Position numbers and translations under genes: made by a program. Positions 25,960 through 34,712 of a DNA stretch of 60,744 nt are shown here, piece by piece. Position 1 is the stretch's first letter. Every line of letters starts with the position of its first letter. The stretch lies in NCBI GenBank assembly GCA_021785255.1, contig JAJYGA010000091.1, positions 1 through 60,744 on the forward strand. The letters are read 5' to 3'. The stretch is from Actinomycetes bacterium. Its GTDB lineage: Bacteria > Actinomycetota > Acidimicrobiia > Acidimicrobiales > Acidimicrobiaceae. The notes under the pieces are model-generated. The model was not told where the DNA came from. It did not search any database and saw nothing but the letters and a program-made list of their open reading frames with translations.

Positions 25960-27133
25960 TAAGGCGTTGAATCTCTGAAGTCCCTTCAAAGATGGTGTAA
26001 ATTTTGGCATCGCGGTGCCATTGCTCGACGTAATTCTCCCTCACATAACCGTACCCGCCAAGAACTTGAATAGCTTGCTCTGTAACCCAAACGGCAGTCT
26101 CCCCAGCTTGTAGCTTTGACATCGATCCTTCACCGTGGGTAAAGGGGACGCCGTTCGCCGCCATCCATGCCGCTCTCCAGCACAGTAAACGAGCTGAGTC
26201 GATCTTTGTTACCATGTCGGCAAACTTGAAGGCTATTGCTTGATTGTCGATTATTGGTCTACCAAACTGTGTTCGATTTTTTGCATACTCTAGAGAGTAT
26301 TCATAAGCAGCGCGGGCAATTCCAACTGCTTGTGCAGCTACTATAGGCCTTGAGGCTTCAAATGTGGCCATGGCGGCTTGCGACTTTGATCTCTCACCTT
26401 GTCGTGCTCTTGCGAGTCGTTCGTCTAAGCGTGCCTTGCCACCAAGAAGACAGTTCCCCGGTACTTTTACTTCCTCTAATATGACTTCGGCTGTATGAGA
26501 AGCCCTGATTCCCATTTTTTTAAATTTCTGGCCCTGTGACAGTCCAGCAGTTTTTGGAGGAACTATGAAGCTTGCCTGACCTCTTGCGCCAAGTTCTGGG
26601 TCGACACTTGCAACTACGACGTGAACATCAGCGATTCCACCATTTGTGATCCAGGTCTTGGTTCCGTTGATAGTCCAGGTGTCGGTGCTTTGATCGTACG
26701 TGGCTCGAGTCCTGAGTGAGGAGACATCGGAGCCTGCGTCAGGCTCGGTAACTGCAAAAGCAGCTATCTTGACATCATCCGGGGTTCCAAAACACTGTGG
26801 TAACCACTCGGTGATCTGCTCTGGCGTCCCATTGGCCATGATTCCGGCTACAGCAAGAATTGAGCCAAAGATTGAAAGGGTGATGCCAGCGTCTCCCCAT
26901 GCCATCTCTTCATTGACAAGAGCTAGAGTCAGCCCCGACTTGTCGGCATATCCGTTGGCGATGAAGTCGAGGGAGTATAGACCGGCCTTAGCGGCCTCCT
27001 GAATGATGGGCCAAGGGGTCTCTTCTCTTTCGTCCCACTCGCGGGCTGCTGGTCTGACTACTCGTTCGGCAAAATCATGTACCCATTTTTGTATGTCTTT
27101 TTGATCTTCACTTAGGGATAGGGAGAACTCCAC
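25922..27133 (-). CDS. Acyl-CoA dehydrogenase
   Basis: A 403-residue FAD enzyme of the acyl-CoA dehydrogenase family. Landmarks: FAVTEPDAGSDVSSL (substrate and flavin site), WITNGGIADVHVV, the helix RTQFGRPIIDNQAIAFK, and the C-terminal IQVLGGYGYVRENYVEQWHRD with IFEGTSEIQRLIIAR. The catalytic base position in the last helix region fits short/medium-chain members, though chain length cannot be read. GTG start with GAGG 7 bases before. A perfect palindrome lies 74 bases upstream. It stands downstream of valS on the same strand. Confidence 0.92.
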   Translation of the reverse strand: MEFSLSLSEDQKDIQKWVHDFAERVVRPAAREWDEREETPWPIIQEAAKAGLYSLDFIANGYADKSGLTLALVNEEMAWGDAGITLSIFGSILAVAGIMANGTPEQITEWLPQCFGTPDDVKIAAFAVTEPDAGSDVSSLRTRATYDQSTDTWTINGTKTWITNGGIADVHVVVASVDPELGARGQASFIVPPKTAGLSQGQKFKKMGIRASHTAEVILEEVKVPGNCLLGGKARLDERLARARQGERSKSQAAMATFEASRPIVAAQAVGIARAAYEYSLEYAKNRTQFGRPIIDNQAIAFKFADMVTKIDSARLLCWRAAWMAANGVPFTHGEGSMSKLQAGETAVWVTEQAIQVLGGYGYVRENYVEQWHRDAKIYTIFEGTSEIQRLIIARALSGIHIR

Positions 27134-27206
27134 TTTGAAACCTCACTTACTCTGTCAACTCGATCAATTCAATGGTCCGGTTGAGGTGTTTACAAGCGTC
27201 ACTAAC

Positions 27207-27228
27207 AATATTACCAGATGGTAATATT
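27207..27228. promoter_or_regulatory. Perfect 9-bp palindrome upstream of the acyl-CoA dehydrogenase gene
   Basis: AATATTACC, a 4-base AGAT centre, then GGTAATATT. It lies between the valS stop and the acyl-CoA dehydrogenase start. There is no T-run after it in the leftward direction, so an operator for a TetR-like fatty-acid regulator is more likely than a terminator (inference). Confidence 0.55.
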
Positions 27229-27271
27229 TGAGACTAAACAGTGAATTTCTTACTGGAAGACCGAGAATTCT

Positions 27272-29884
27272 TTATTTGCTACTGTTATCCAGACAAACTT
27301 GAACCGACCTCGGTCCTATCTCAGAGGTTGAGGCCTCTACCACACCGGCATCGATAACATCTTGTCTGACGAGTTCGAAGCCGTCTATGAAAGCACGATC
27401 AGCCGATACCAATAATGACTTAACGGGAGTTTTCATAGATACTTTTGCGTTTGACTTAGCTTTGCGAATCTCAGAGAGTATGTCCGCGGCTATAACGTAA
27501 GGTCTATGACTGTGAGAGGGTACCTGGGCACCTGAGATAATGTTGTCTATCTCTTCAGTCGTGGGCCAGGGTGCCCGATGTATCGAACCGAACTGCCACC
27601 AAGACCACACCTCTTCGGTTATGTACGGCTGAAATGGAGCAAAGGCTCTAAGGAGTATAGAAAGCGACTTCAACAAACTATAGCGAGCCGATTGGGCGTG
27701 TTCATCACCAGGTGAGTAGTTTGCACCGTAGGCTCTAACTTTGACTAACTCAATGTAGTCATCACAATATCCCCAGAAGAACTCCTCTGTTAACTCAAGA
27801 GCCTTTGTATAGTCGTAACGATCTAGCGCTTCGGTGGCATCTGCAATGACACCCCGAAGACCAACGAACAGATCTACGTCTATAGGGTCCAAAATACTTG
27901 GTTTTATGTGGTCATCTTTAACCTTGGAGGTAAGTTCAGTGACTGAAAGGACGAACTTTGAGGCATTTCCAATCTTTATTGCCAAACGCCGACCGGTTCT
28001 CATCTGGGATTCATCGGCAGCAGTATCAACGCCGGGACGCCCATAAGCACTCCAATATCTAAGAGCGTCGGCTCCAAACTTTTCAACCAAAGGCATTGGA
28101 GTGACGACGTTTCCCTTGGACTTAGACATCTTCTTGCGATCTGGATCCAATACAAAGCCAGATATCAGCGTGTTGGACCAAGGAAGCTGGTGATGTTCAA
28201 TCTCTGATCGCAAAACCGTGTAGAACAACCAGGTTCTAATGATGTCTTGGCCCTGAGGCCGTAGATCCATCGGGAAGCATCTGTTGCGCTCAATGGGGAT
28301 GGGTGCCGACTCAATCGCTAGAAGCGGACTCAAAGACGATGTGGCCCAGGTATCCATCACGTCCTGATCTGCGCTGAAACCAAGTGCCTGATCTCTCTGG
28401 GACTCTTCATAGGCTGGCGGAGTGTCTACTTGCGGATCGACTGGCAGTTGGTTGTCTTGTGGAAGTATTGGCTTGTCGTAGAGGATCTTACCGTTCTCAT
28501 CGATCTGATACCAGATGGGAATCGGGATGCCAAAATAACGTTGTCTTGAGATGTTCCAGTCGGAGTTCAATCCGCTTACCCAGTTCTCGTAGCGTATCCT
28601 CATGCTAGAGGGTACAAAGTTCAACTCTTTCCCGCGCTTTAACAGTTTGTCGCTGTGTTTGAGGGTGTGAACATACCACTGCCGCGAGGTGACCACCTCC
28701 AAGGGGCGATCACCTTTTTCATAGAACTTCACGGCATGGCGTACCTTTTTGGGTTCGCCTACAAGTAGTTCATTTTCTCTCAAAAGGGCAATAATCGCCT
28801 CTCTGGCCTTTTTTGTGGGAAGACCGGCTAAAACACGGTAGAACTTCCGGGCGCTCATGGGATCTCTAGAGAACCAACCGTCTTCGCCAAAGGGTGCCTC
28901 GGCATAAAAACGTCCGTCTCTACCCACAAGATTGCGAAGCGGAAGTGAAAGTTCTCGCCACCAGGTGACATCGGTAAGGTCTCCAAAAGTGGAGACCATC
29001 GCTACTCCGGTCCCTTTTTCTGAGTCTGCCAACGGATGTGCATGTATGACTAAAGGAACCTCAAAAAGTGGAGAATATGCAGTGGCGCCAACCAACGCGG
29101 CATATCGTTTGTCACTTGGATTGACCACGATGGCTACGCAGGAAGCTATTAGTTCCGGCCTGGAGGTTTCTATATGAAGTGCTGTCCCATCTTCAAGGTG
29201 GAACTTTACGATAGTGTAAGTTCCTTCGATCTCACGGTCTTCTAGTTCGGCTTGCGATATGGCTGTTTGAAAGTCTACATCCCACAGAGTGGGAGCATCT
29301 GCAGAGTAGATTTCCTTATCTGCAACTCCTTTGAGAAAGGATCGTTGAGAGACTTTCCTGGCAGTGTCTCCTACTGTCGTATAGGTGATCGTCCAATCAA
29401 CGCTAAGACCGAGTTTTCGCCAAAGATCTTCAAATATACGCTCGTCCTGCTGGGTGAGCATAGTGCACAGTTCGATAAAGTTGCGTCTTGAGACCGCTTT
29501 ATGGCTGCCACCTGTGTGCGACGATATCTCTGGGTTCTCGTCATAGGCGAGTGTTGGATCGCACTTTACTCCGTAGTAATTTTGAACTCTTCTCTCTGTC
29601 GGCACTCCGTTGTCATCAAATCCCATCGGGTAAAAGACTTCGAAGCCCTGCATTCGTTTGTAGCGGGCGACAATATCGCAGTGGGTATAGGAAAATACAT
29701 GTCCGATATGGAGTGATCCACTTACCGTCGGCGGTGGAGTATCTATCGAGTAGATCTTGTCTTTGGTGATAGTTGGATCGAAGCGGAATACTCCACTTTC
29801 CTCCCAGGCTGTGCTCCACTTGGATTCTAGCCCGTCTAGGGTCACCTTTTCAGGATAAGAAACTTTTGAGTCCACGACTATCAT
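27272..29884 (-). CDS. valS: Valyl-tRNA synthetase
   Basis: An 870-residue class I synthetase that charges tRNA-Val. HIGH motif in TVSGSLHIGHVFSYTH, KMSKS in RKKMSKSKGNVVTP, the editing domain around residues 200-400, and the anticodon-binding domain with ADATEALDRYDYTKALE. The segment MGFDDNGVPTERRVQNYYG is of the type found in archaeal-like ValRS also carried by several actinobacteria and Rickettsia, instead of the usual bacterial GTDHAGIATQ. ATG 29884 is preferred since the next ATG (29914) overlaps cysS. It has no arginine- or zinc-binding oddities that I see. Confidence 0.93.
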   Translation of the reverse strand: MIVVDSKVSYPEKVTLDGLESKWSTAWEESGVFRFDPTITKDKIYSIDTPPPTVSGSLHIGHVFSYTHCDIVARYKRMQGFEVFYPMGFDDNGVPTERRVQNYYGVKCDPTLAYDENPEISSHTGGSHKAVSRRNFIELCTMLTQQDERIFEDLWRKLGLSVDWTITYTTVGDTARKVSQRSFLKGVADKEIYSADAPTLWDVDFQTAISQAELEDREIEGTYTIVKFHLEDGTALHIETSRPELIASCVAIVVNPSDKRYAALVGATAYSPLFEVPLVIHAHPLADSEKGTGVAMVSTFGDLTDVTWWRELSLPLRNLVGRDGRFYAEAPFGEDGWFSRDPMSARKFYRVLAGLPTKKAREAIIALLRENELLVGEPKKVRHAVKFYEKGDRPLEVVTSRQWYVHTLKHSDKLLKRGKELNFVPSSMRIRYENWVSGLNSDWNISRQRYFGIPIPIWYQIDENGKILYDKPILPQDNQLPVDPQVDTPPAYEESQRDQALGFSADQDVMDTWATSSLSPLLAIESAPIPIERNRCFPMDLRPQGQDIIRTWLFYTVLRSEIEHHQLPWSNTLISGFVLDPDRKKMSKSKGNVVTPMPLVEKFGADALRYWSAYGRPGVDTAADESQMRTGRRLAIKIGNASKFVLSVTELTSKVKDDHIKPSILDPIDVDLFVGLRGVIADATEALDRYDYTKALELTEEFFWGYCDDYIELVKVRAYGANYSPGDEHAQSARYSLLKSLSILLRAFAPFQPYITEEVWSWWQFGSIHRAPWPTTEEIDNIISGAQVPSHSHRPYVIAADILSEIRKAKSNAKVSMKTPVKSLLVSADRAFIDGFELVRQDVIDAGVVEASTSEIGPRSVQVCLDNSSK

Positions 29885-29892
29885 GCCTTTAT
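29885..29892. promoter_or_regulatory. 8-base gap between divergent valS and cysS starts
   Basis: The two synthetase genes start head to head with only 8 bases between start codons. Promoters and ribosome sites of each must lie inside the other gene, or the mRNAs must have almost no leader. No good Shine-Dalgarno sequence is visible for either. Confidence 0.5.
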
Positions 29893-31257
29893 ATGCTGCG
29901 TCTTTACAATACATTATTAGGTAATAACATACAGGTTACTCCCCTGAACGCGCCCAACTTCACTATGTATGTATGCGGTCCAACGGTGTACGATCGTCCT
30001 CATATAGGCCATGGAAGATCTGTGCTCACCTTTGATCTTCTTAGGCGTTATCTCCAGTATCGAGGGCTTGAGGTAGTGCATGTGTCGAATATTACTGACG
30101 TCGACGACAAGATTATTGCGCGCGCACAAAGAGAAGCTGCCGATCCATTGGAGCTAGCTAGAGACTATGAAGAGCAGTGGTGGAAAGCCATGGACAACCT
30201 TGGGGTGCTTCGGCCTCACTATGCGCCGAGAGCTACGGAGTGGATAGAGCAAATTGTTGATTTAATCGAACAGCTCTCACGAGGTGGGTTTACCTATGTA
30301 ACCAAAGATGGAGTGTACCTAGACATTTCAAAAGTCTCTGACTATGGGCTCTTGGCACAACAGGACCTATCTAACTTGCAGACTTCGAGCCGCAACTTCT
30401 CAGAGGACAAGCGACAGCCTCTTGACTTTGCACTGTGGAAATTCAATTCGAAACAAGAGCTTTATTGGGACGCTCCTTTTGGTCCTGGAAGACCAGGTTG
30501 GCATACCGAGTGCGTGGCGATGTCTACTGGTATTTTGGGGCACCACTTTGATCTGCATGGAGGGGGATTGGATCTTAAGTTTCCTCACCATGAAAACGAA
30601 AGAGCTCAAGCCAAGTTGCTTGGGTATGGCTTTGCACAACAGTGGATGCACCACGGGTTTGTAGAGTCCGGAGGAGTCAAGATGTCCAAGTCTCTTGGAA
30701 ACTTTACGACTCTTACCGAGATGCTTGAACTTTATGATCCACGCTCGTATCGACTCTTGGTCGCCCGATCTCACTATAGGTCTCCTTTGGAGGTCACTAG
30801 AGAACTAGCCGAAGAGGCTGTTTCAACTCTGCGGAGGCTTGATCAGTTCTTGGATCGTCTCGGTGATCTTATTCGGGACTCAAATGTTATGGCAAGTGAT
30901 AAAGTTGCGTTGACACAGGAGTTCGAGGAAGCGATGGATGAGGACCTCAATACTCCTGTAGCCATGAGGGCTATTTTTGAAGCTATTACAAAGGGAAATA
31001 CGGCGTTTGATGCTGGTGAGTTTCAAGTTGCAAAAGGATATGGCATTCAGGTTTCTGCCGCACTGGAGGCTCTCGGACTCGCGCCGTCGGTGGTTGCTGA
31101 AGAGATTCCTGACTCTGTTTTGGAGTTGGCTCGAAAAAGACAGTTGGCGAAACAAGATCGAGACTTCGCCAGCGCCGATATTATCCGAAATGAGATTCGG
31201 GCCCTTGGTTACACTGTCGAAGATTCATCAAATGGGTATCGGATTCGTCGTACATAG
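29893..31257 (+). CDS. cysS: Cysteinyl-tRNA synthetase
   Basis: A 454-residue class I synthetase. It opens with the family start MLRLYNTLLG, has MYVCGPTVYDRPHIGHGR (zinc Cys and HIGH motif), CxxH-type zinc ligands in GWHTECVAMS and LKFPHHENERAQ, and KMSKSLGN. The C-terminal RDFASADIIRNEIRALGYTVED is the normal end, so it is CysS and not the related mycothiol ligase MshC. The frame is open upstream into valS, but the conserved start fixes ATG 29893. The 3' end overlaps the convergent exonuclease gene by 77 bases. Confidence 0.95.
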   Translation: MLRLYNTLLGNNIQVTPLNAPNFTMYVCGPTVYDRPHIGHGRSVLTFDLLRRYLQYRGLEVVHVSNITDVDDKIIARAQREAADPLELARDYEEQWWKAMDNLGVLRPHYAPRATEWIEQIVDLIEQLSRGGFTYVTKDGVYLDISKVSDYGLLAQQDLSNLQTSSRNFSEDKRQPLDFALWKFNSKQELYWDAPFGPGRPGWHTECVAMSTGILGHHFDLHGGGLDLKFPHHENERAQAKLLGYGFAQQWMHHGFVESGGVKMSKSLGNFTTLTEMLELYDPRSYRLLVARSHYRSPLEVTRELAEEAVSTLRRLDQFLDRLGDLIRDSNVMASDKVALTQEFEEAMDEDLNTPVAMRAIFEAITKGNTAFDAGEFQVAKGYGIQVSAALEALGLAPSVVAEEIPDSVLELARKRQLAKQDRDFASADIIRNEIRALGYTVEDSSNGYRIRRT

Positions 31258-31807
31258 TTTGAGATACGGTTAACGATCGCTCGAGGTACTTGGGCTGTAT
31301 TTGGGCAAGGGCCCTAACAATCTCCAAAGAGGCGAGGGCATCGTAGCAAGCATCATGGCTACGTGTTATCTCAATGTTCAGTTCGTTACAGACCCATTCC
31401 AGTTTGTGGCTTCTCAAACGAGGTAAAATATACCTTGACATGGAAAGGGAATCGATCATACCGGCGAGACGAGGTAGTTTTTCACTTACGCGTTCATACT
31501 CGTAACTAAGGAAACTTAAGTCAAAACCAACGTTGTGTCCAATTACTATCTTGTCTTGGATCAAAGGTGCAAGCCATCTCCCTGCGACCGCGAAAGATAC
31601 GCAACCATCCACCATTTGATTACTGAGACCGTGAATTCCCACTACGTTTTCTGGTACTGCAACGTCAGGGTCGATTGTAATGGCTCCTTCCCAAAGTGGT
31701 GAAAAATTGTTATCTCCTAACACCACTCCCAGTTGCAGAACTCTATCGGTGTCGGCTCTTAGCCCAGTGGTTTCAACGTCCAATGCAATGCAAAAGTGCG
31801 AGTCCAT
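31181..31807 (-). CDS. DnaQ-like 3'-5' exonuclease (DEDDh)
   Basis: A 208-residue exonuclease. DEDDh motifs: ALDVETTGLRADTDRVLQLG (ExoI), IGHNVGFDLSFLSYE (ExoII) and RSHDACYDALASLEI (ExoIII with His and Asp). It is a stand-alone proofreading-type nuclease, as in PolC/DnaQ-like proteins, with no polymerase domain. The start is uncertain: ATG 31807 sits just before the first motif, while the frame is open to a TTG at 31921 with a basic extension. Its last 25 codons overlap the end of cysS on the other strand. Confidence 0.85.
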   Translation of the reverse strand: MDSHFCIALDVETTGLRADTDRVLQLGVVLGDNNFSPLWEGAITIDPDVAVPENVVGIHGLSNQMVDGCVSFAVAGRWLAPLIQDKIVIGHNVGFDLSFLSYEYERVSEKLPRLAGMIDSLSMSRYILPRLRSHKLEWVCNELNIEITRSHDACYDALASLEIVRALAQIQPKYLERSLTVSQTMYDESDTHLMNLRQCNQGPESHFG

Positions 31808-31980
31808 TGGTGGGAACAGGGATGACTGACCAGCCAAGGTCCTTTTTTTGCTCCTACCCCTCGCTCTAGTTACCAACAAAGCTCCCAAAGATCGTTTCTT
31901 TAGACATCCTAACCTTTTCAAGTTACAGGGAACTAGTGGATTGCAGTCTAACTATCTGATAGAGCTGGAAGTTAGCCTGC

Positions 31981-32721
31981 TTAGACGATGATCTCTGACA
32001 GCCAAGATATGGAGACGATACCATTTTTAGGGAAGATGCCCTGAATGCCCGTGCATGGTCGATCTGGGGTTCCCAAGTGATCTACGACAGAGATAGCCTC
32101 ACTAAATCTCTCGTCTGCGGTGTAAGAACTCGGGGTTATTACCGTGGATATGCCCGCGGATACTGCTGCTATGAGGCCGTTTCGAGAGTCTTCGATGGCA
32201 AAGCACTCTTTTGGATCCAAAGAGACTTCTTGAAGTGCTTTGAAGTAGACATCCGGAGATGGTTTTTTGCGCGGAACTACATCGCCAGCAGCCACTACAT
32301 CAAATAAGTCTATTGATCCGGAACCTAACGTTGCATCTAGTAACGCCACAACGTTGGGATAGTTTGTAGTGGTGGCAACGAGGAGCTTTACGCGAGACTC
32401 TAAAGCCTCGTTGATCAAACGTTCGACACCTGGGCGCAACGATATTTGGCCTTCAGCAATTAGCTGCTCGTAGCGCTTAGTCTTGTACTCGTGAAGCTCT
32501 GCTATGTCTGTATCGCTCAGAGGCGTTCGTACTTCGTTAGCGTAGAACTTGATTCTCTCTTTCCCGCCAGTTACACCTAGAAGTCTTTTGTAGGTATGTT
32601 GATCCCAAAACCATTGAACTTTAAAGTGTTCGAAAGTTTCATTGAAGGCCCTTCTGTGTGCCTCTTCAGTTTCGGCTAGTGTTCCATCAACGTCAAATAT
32701 GACTCCTGCGACTTTCGCCAT
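31981..32721 (-). CDS. HAD-superfamily hydrolase (CbbY/beta-phosphoglucomutase-like)
   Basis: A 246-residue HAD phosphatase. Motif I is GVIFDVDGTLAETEEAH (catalytic aspartates), motif II is LLVATTTNYPN, motif III the Lys in RKKPSPDVYFKAL and motif IV CFAIEDSRNGL. The small helical cap between motif I and II marks subclass I, as in CbbY and sugar phosphatases. ATG 32721 follows AGGAGGACA, a strong site, so the longer open frame to 32925 is not used. Substrate unknown, probably a sugar phosphate. Confidence 0.88.
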   Translation of the reverse strand: MAKVAGVIFDVDGTLAETEEAHRRAFNETFEHFKVQWFWDQHTYKRLLGVTGGKERIKFYANEVRTPLSDTDIAELHEYKTKRYEQLIAEGQISLRPGVERLINEALESRVKLLVATTTNYPNVVALLDATLGSGSIDLFDVVAAGDVVPRKKPSPDVYFKALQEVSLDPKECFAIEDSRNGLIAAVSAGISTVITPSSYTADERFSEAISVVDHLGTPDRPCTGIQGIFPKNGIVSISWLSEIIV

Positions 32722-33067
32722 TGTCCTCCTGTAACATCTATGGTCGATAAGATAACGGAACGAAATGGCGCTGAGTATCACCCAAAAGGGGTGTTTGAAC
32801 GGTGATCTGTGCCATGAGTATTTGAGCACGACAGGCTGAAGTTCAAAGTATGAATCCACTTTGTCACTACCTGATGCAAAGTGGGGAAACTCCTCATCAA
32901 TAGACTGGTCAAAGTAAGGGAGCAAAAGTCCTTCTGGGACTAGGGATTAACCATTTCAACTGGGTCTTGATCTTTTGATTTTAATGATTTCATGATGCCT
33001 TAACCCCATCTTAAAGGTGCCCATGTATGTTGAAGGTTTTATGAAGTTAACATAAGGAGAACAAGTA

Positions 33068-34642
33068 GTGGATGAGCGGCAGGAGAAGCTGAGGCGGTCG
33101 AGCTTCCCTATTTTCCTCAGAGCAGCTGCTCTAGCTCTAAGTGCGTTAGTTCTGGCCGTGTTTGCAATTGACTCCAAAGCGCAGAGTATCTCGTTTAAGA
33201 ATCAAAACCAACGGCCCCTTGCGGCTCAGCAAGCTACGTTGTCGGTGTCGTCTAGTTCTAGCCTCAACTGGCAAGGCTTTGGAGCTTCGGGAGCGTGGTG
33301 GCCCGGTCCGATATCTGGCTTTTCTCAAAGCGCAAAGAACCAACTTGGTAAGATCCTTTTTTCTCGCAGTGGTCTTTATCTGGCTCAATATCGATACAAC
33401 ATCGGCGGAGGTGGAGTAGGTGTTATAGTGCCTTGGAAGGCGCCGTCAACTTTCTATGTCGGGCCGTCTAAATACAACTGGTCGGCCGACTCCGCTGGTA
33501 TCGAGTTCTTGAAGATGGCAAGTCGTTATCATGTGGCTGACCTTGTTGGCTTTGTAAACTCCGCACCACCTGCCTTTACGACCAATCACCTCTCTTGCGG
33601 GGGTTCGCTCAATCCGTTAGACGTTTCCTCCTATGCCACCTATCTAGCTCAAGTAATCCGAGGTATCAAGGAGCATTTTGGGGTTACTGTGAACTACGTA
33701 TCACCCATGAACGAACCCGATAATAACTTTGGTTCATGCAAACAAGAAGGCATGGCGGTTCCGGTCGAGCTACGAGCCCGAGTAGTGATAGCTGTTGGCA
33801 AAGCTCTAGCGAAGTATGCTCCATGGTGCAAGGAGATTGCAGACGAGTCTTCCAAGGTTTCGACTTTACTACTTCCTCATCTCCATAGATGGGCTGATAA
33901 CCCTCAGGTATTAAAGTATCTGGATGTCGTGGCTCACCATCTTTACGACTTTCCAGATAAAACTGTTCTGTCGGAGATGGCAGCCAGCGTATCAGCACTA
34001 CATAAACCGTCTTGGATGACGGAGATCTGCTGTTATAACGGGGCGCACTTTGGATATCAATACGACCCGACCATGGTCTCAGGTATGTGGCTGGCTCGCA
34101 CGATATATAGTGACATCACGTACGGGCGAGATCAAGCCTTTGATTGGTGGACTGCAGTATCTCCGAACCTTGGATGTGATCCGAAGTCGAGTCCGAGATG
34201 TTGGGATCAAGTGAACTACTTGGGTCGAAACGATGGGCTGGTCTACTACAACATTGCCGGTGCGAAAAATGGTGATCAGAACTTTTATTTGACCAAGAGA
34301 TTTTACGTGTTTGGAAACTACTCTCGATTTATTCGACCAGGAGCTAAAGTTTTCTCTGTGCAGTCGGACTCTCCCAGCGTCTTTGCAATTGCGGCGCGAA
34401 GCCAAAACACGTGGACGGTGGTTGTAGGAAATGAAAGTGCATCCGCAAAGCCGTTGACATTAGAGATTGATTTTCCGGAACGTCGCATGACTTTGATACC
34501 TATAGAAACGGTGGTGACGGATGCGACTGCAAACTGGCAGAAGGGAACTCTGCCTGATGTTAAAGGAGAAAGGGTTGTGACGTCAATACCTCCAAACTCT
34601 GTCACGACCTTCGTATTTCAGAGTAAGGTGGAAGCAAAATAG
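33068..34642 (+). CDS. Secreted glycoside hydrolase family 30-like enzyme
   Basis: A 524-residue secreted glycosidase. The first 40 residues are a signal peptide (basic start, then FLRAAALALSALVLAVFAI, cut near SKA-Q). The catalytic domain has the GH30 pattern: start WQGFGASGAWW, acid/base Glu in YVSPMNEPDNNFG, nucleophile Glu in SWMTEICCYNG, then a beta-sandwich domain at the end (TWTVVVGNESAS...TFVFQS). Relatives act on glucuronoxylan, beta-1,6-galactan or beta-1,6-glucan. GTG start after AAGGAGAA. It stands alone, so it probably works on external polymer or on the cell's own exopolysaccharide. Confidence 0.85.
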   Translation: MDERQEKLRRSSFPIFLRAAALALSALVLAVFAIDSKAQSISFKNQNQRPLAAQQATLSVSSSSSLNWQGFGASGAWWPGPISGFSQSAKNQLGKILFSRSGLYLAQYRYNIGGGGVGVIVPWKAPSTFYVGPSKYNWSADSAGIEFLKMASRYHVADLVGFVNSAPPAFTTNHLSCGGSLNPLDVSSYATYLAQVIRGIKEHFGVTVNYVSPMNEPDNNFGSCKQEGMAVPVELRARVVIAVGKALAKYAPWCKEIADESSKVSTLLLPHLHRWADNPQVLKYLDVVAHHLYDFPDKTVLSEMAASVSALHKPSWMTEICCYNGAHFGYQYDPTMVSGMWLARTIYSDITYGRDQAFDWWTAVSPNLGCDPKSSPRCWDQVNYLGRNDGLVYYNIAGAKNGDQNFYLTKRFYVFGNYSRFIRPGAKVFSVQSDSPSVFAIAARSQNTWTVVVGNESASAKPLTLEIDFPERRMTLIPIETVVTDATANWQKGTLPDVKGERVVTSIPPNSVTTFVFQSKVEAK

Positions 34643-34712
34643 GGTACGCTGTTTGCATCAGCTCATCAAGTATGAATATTTTTACTAACGTGCTTTGGAG
34701 AGGCCTAAGAAG

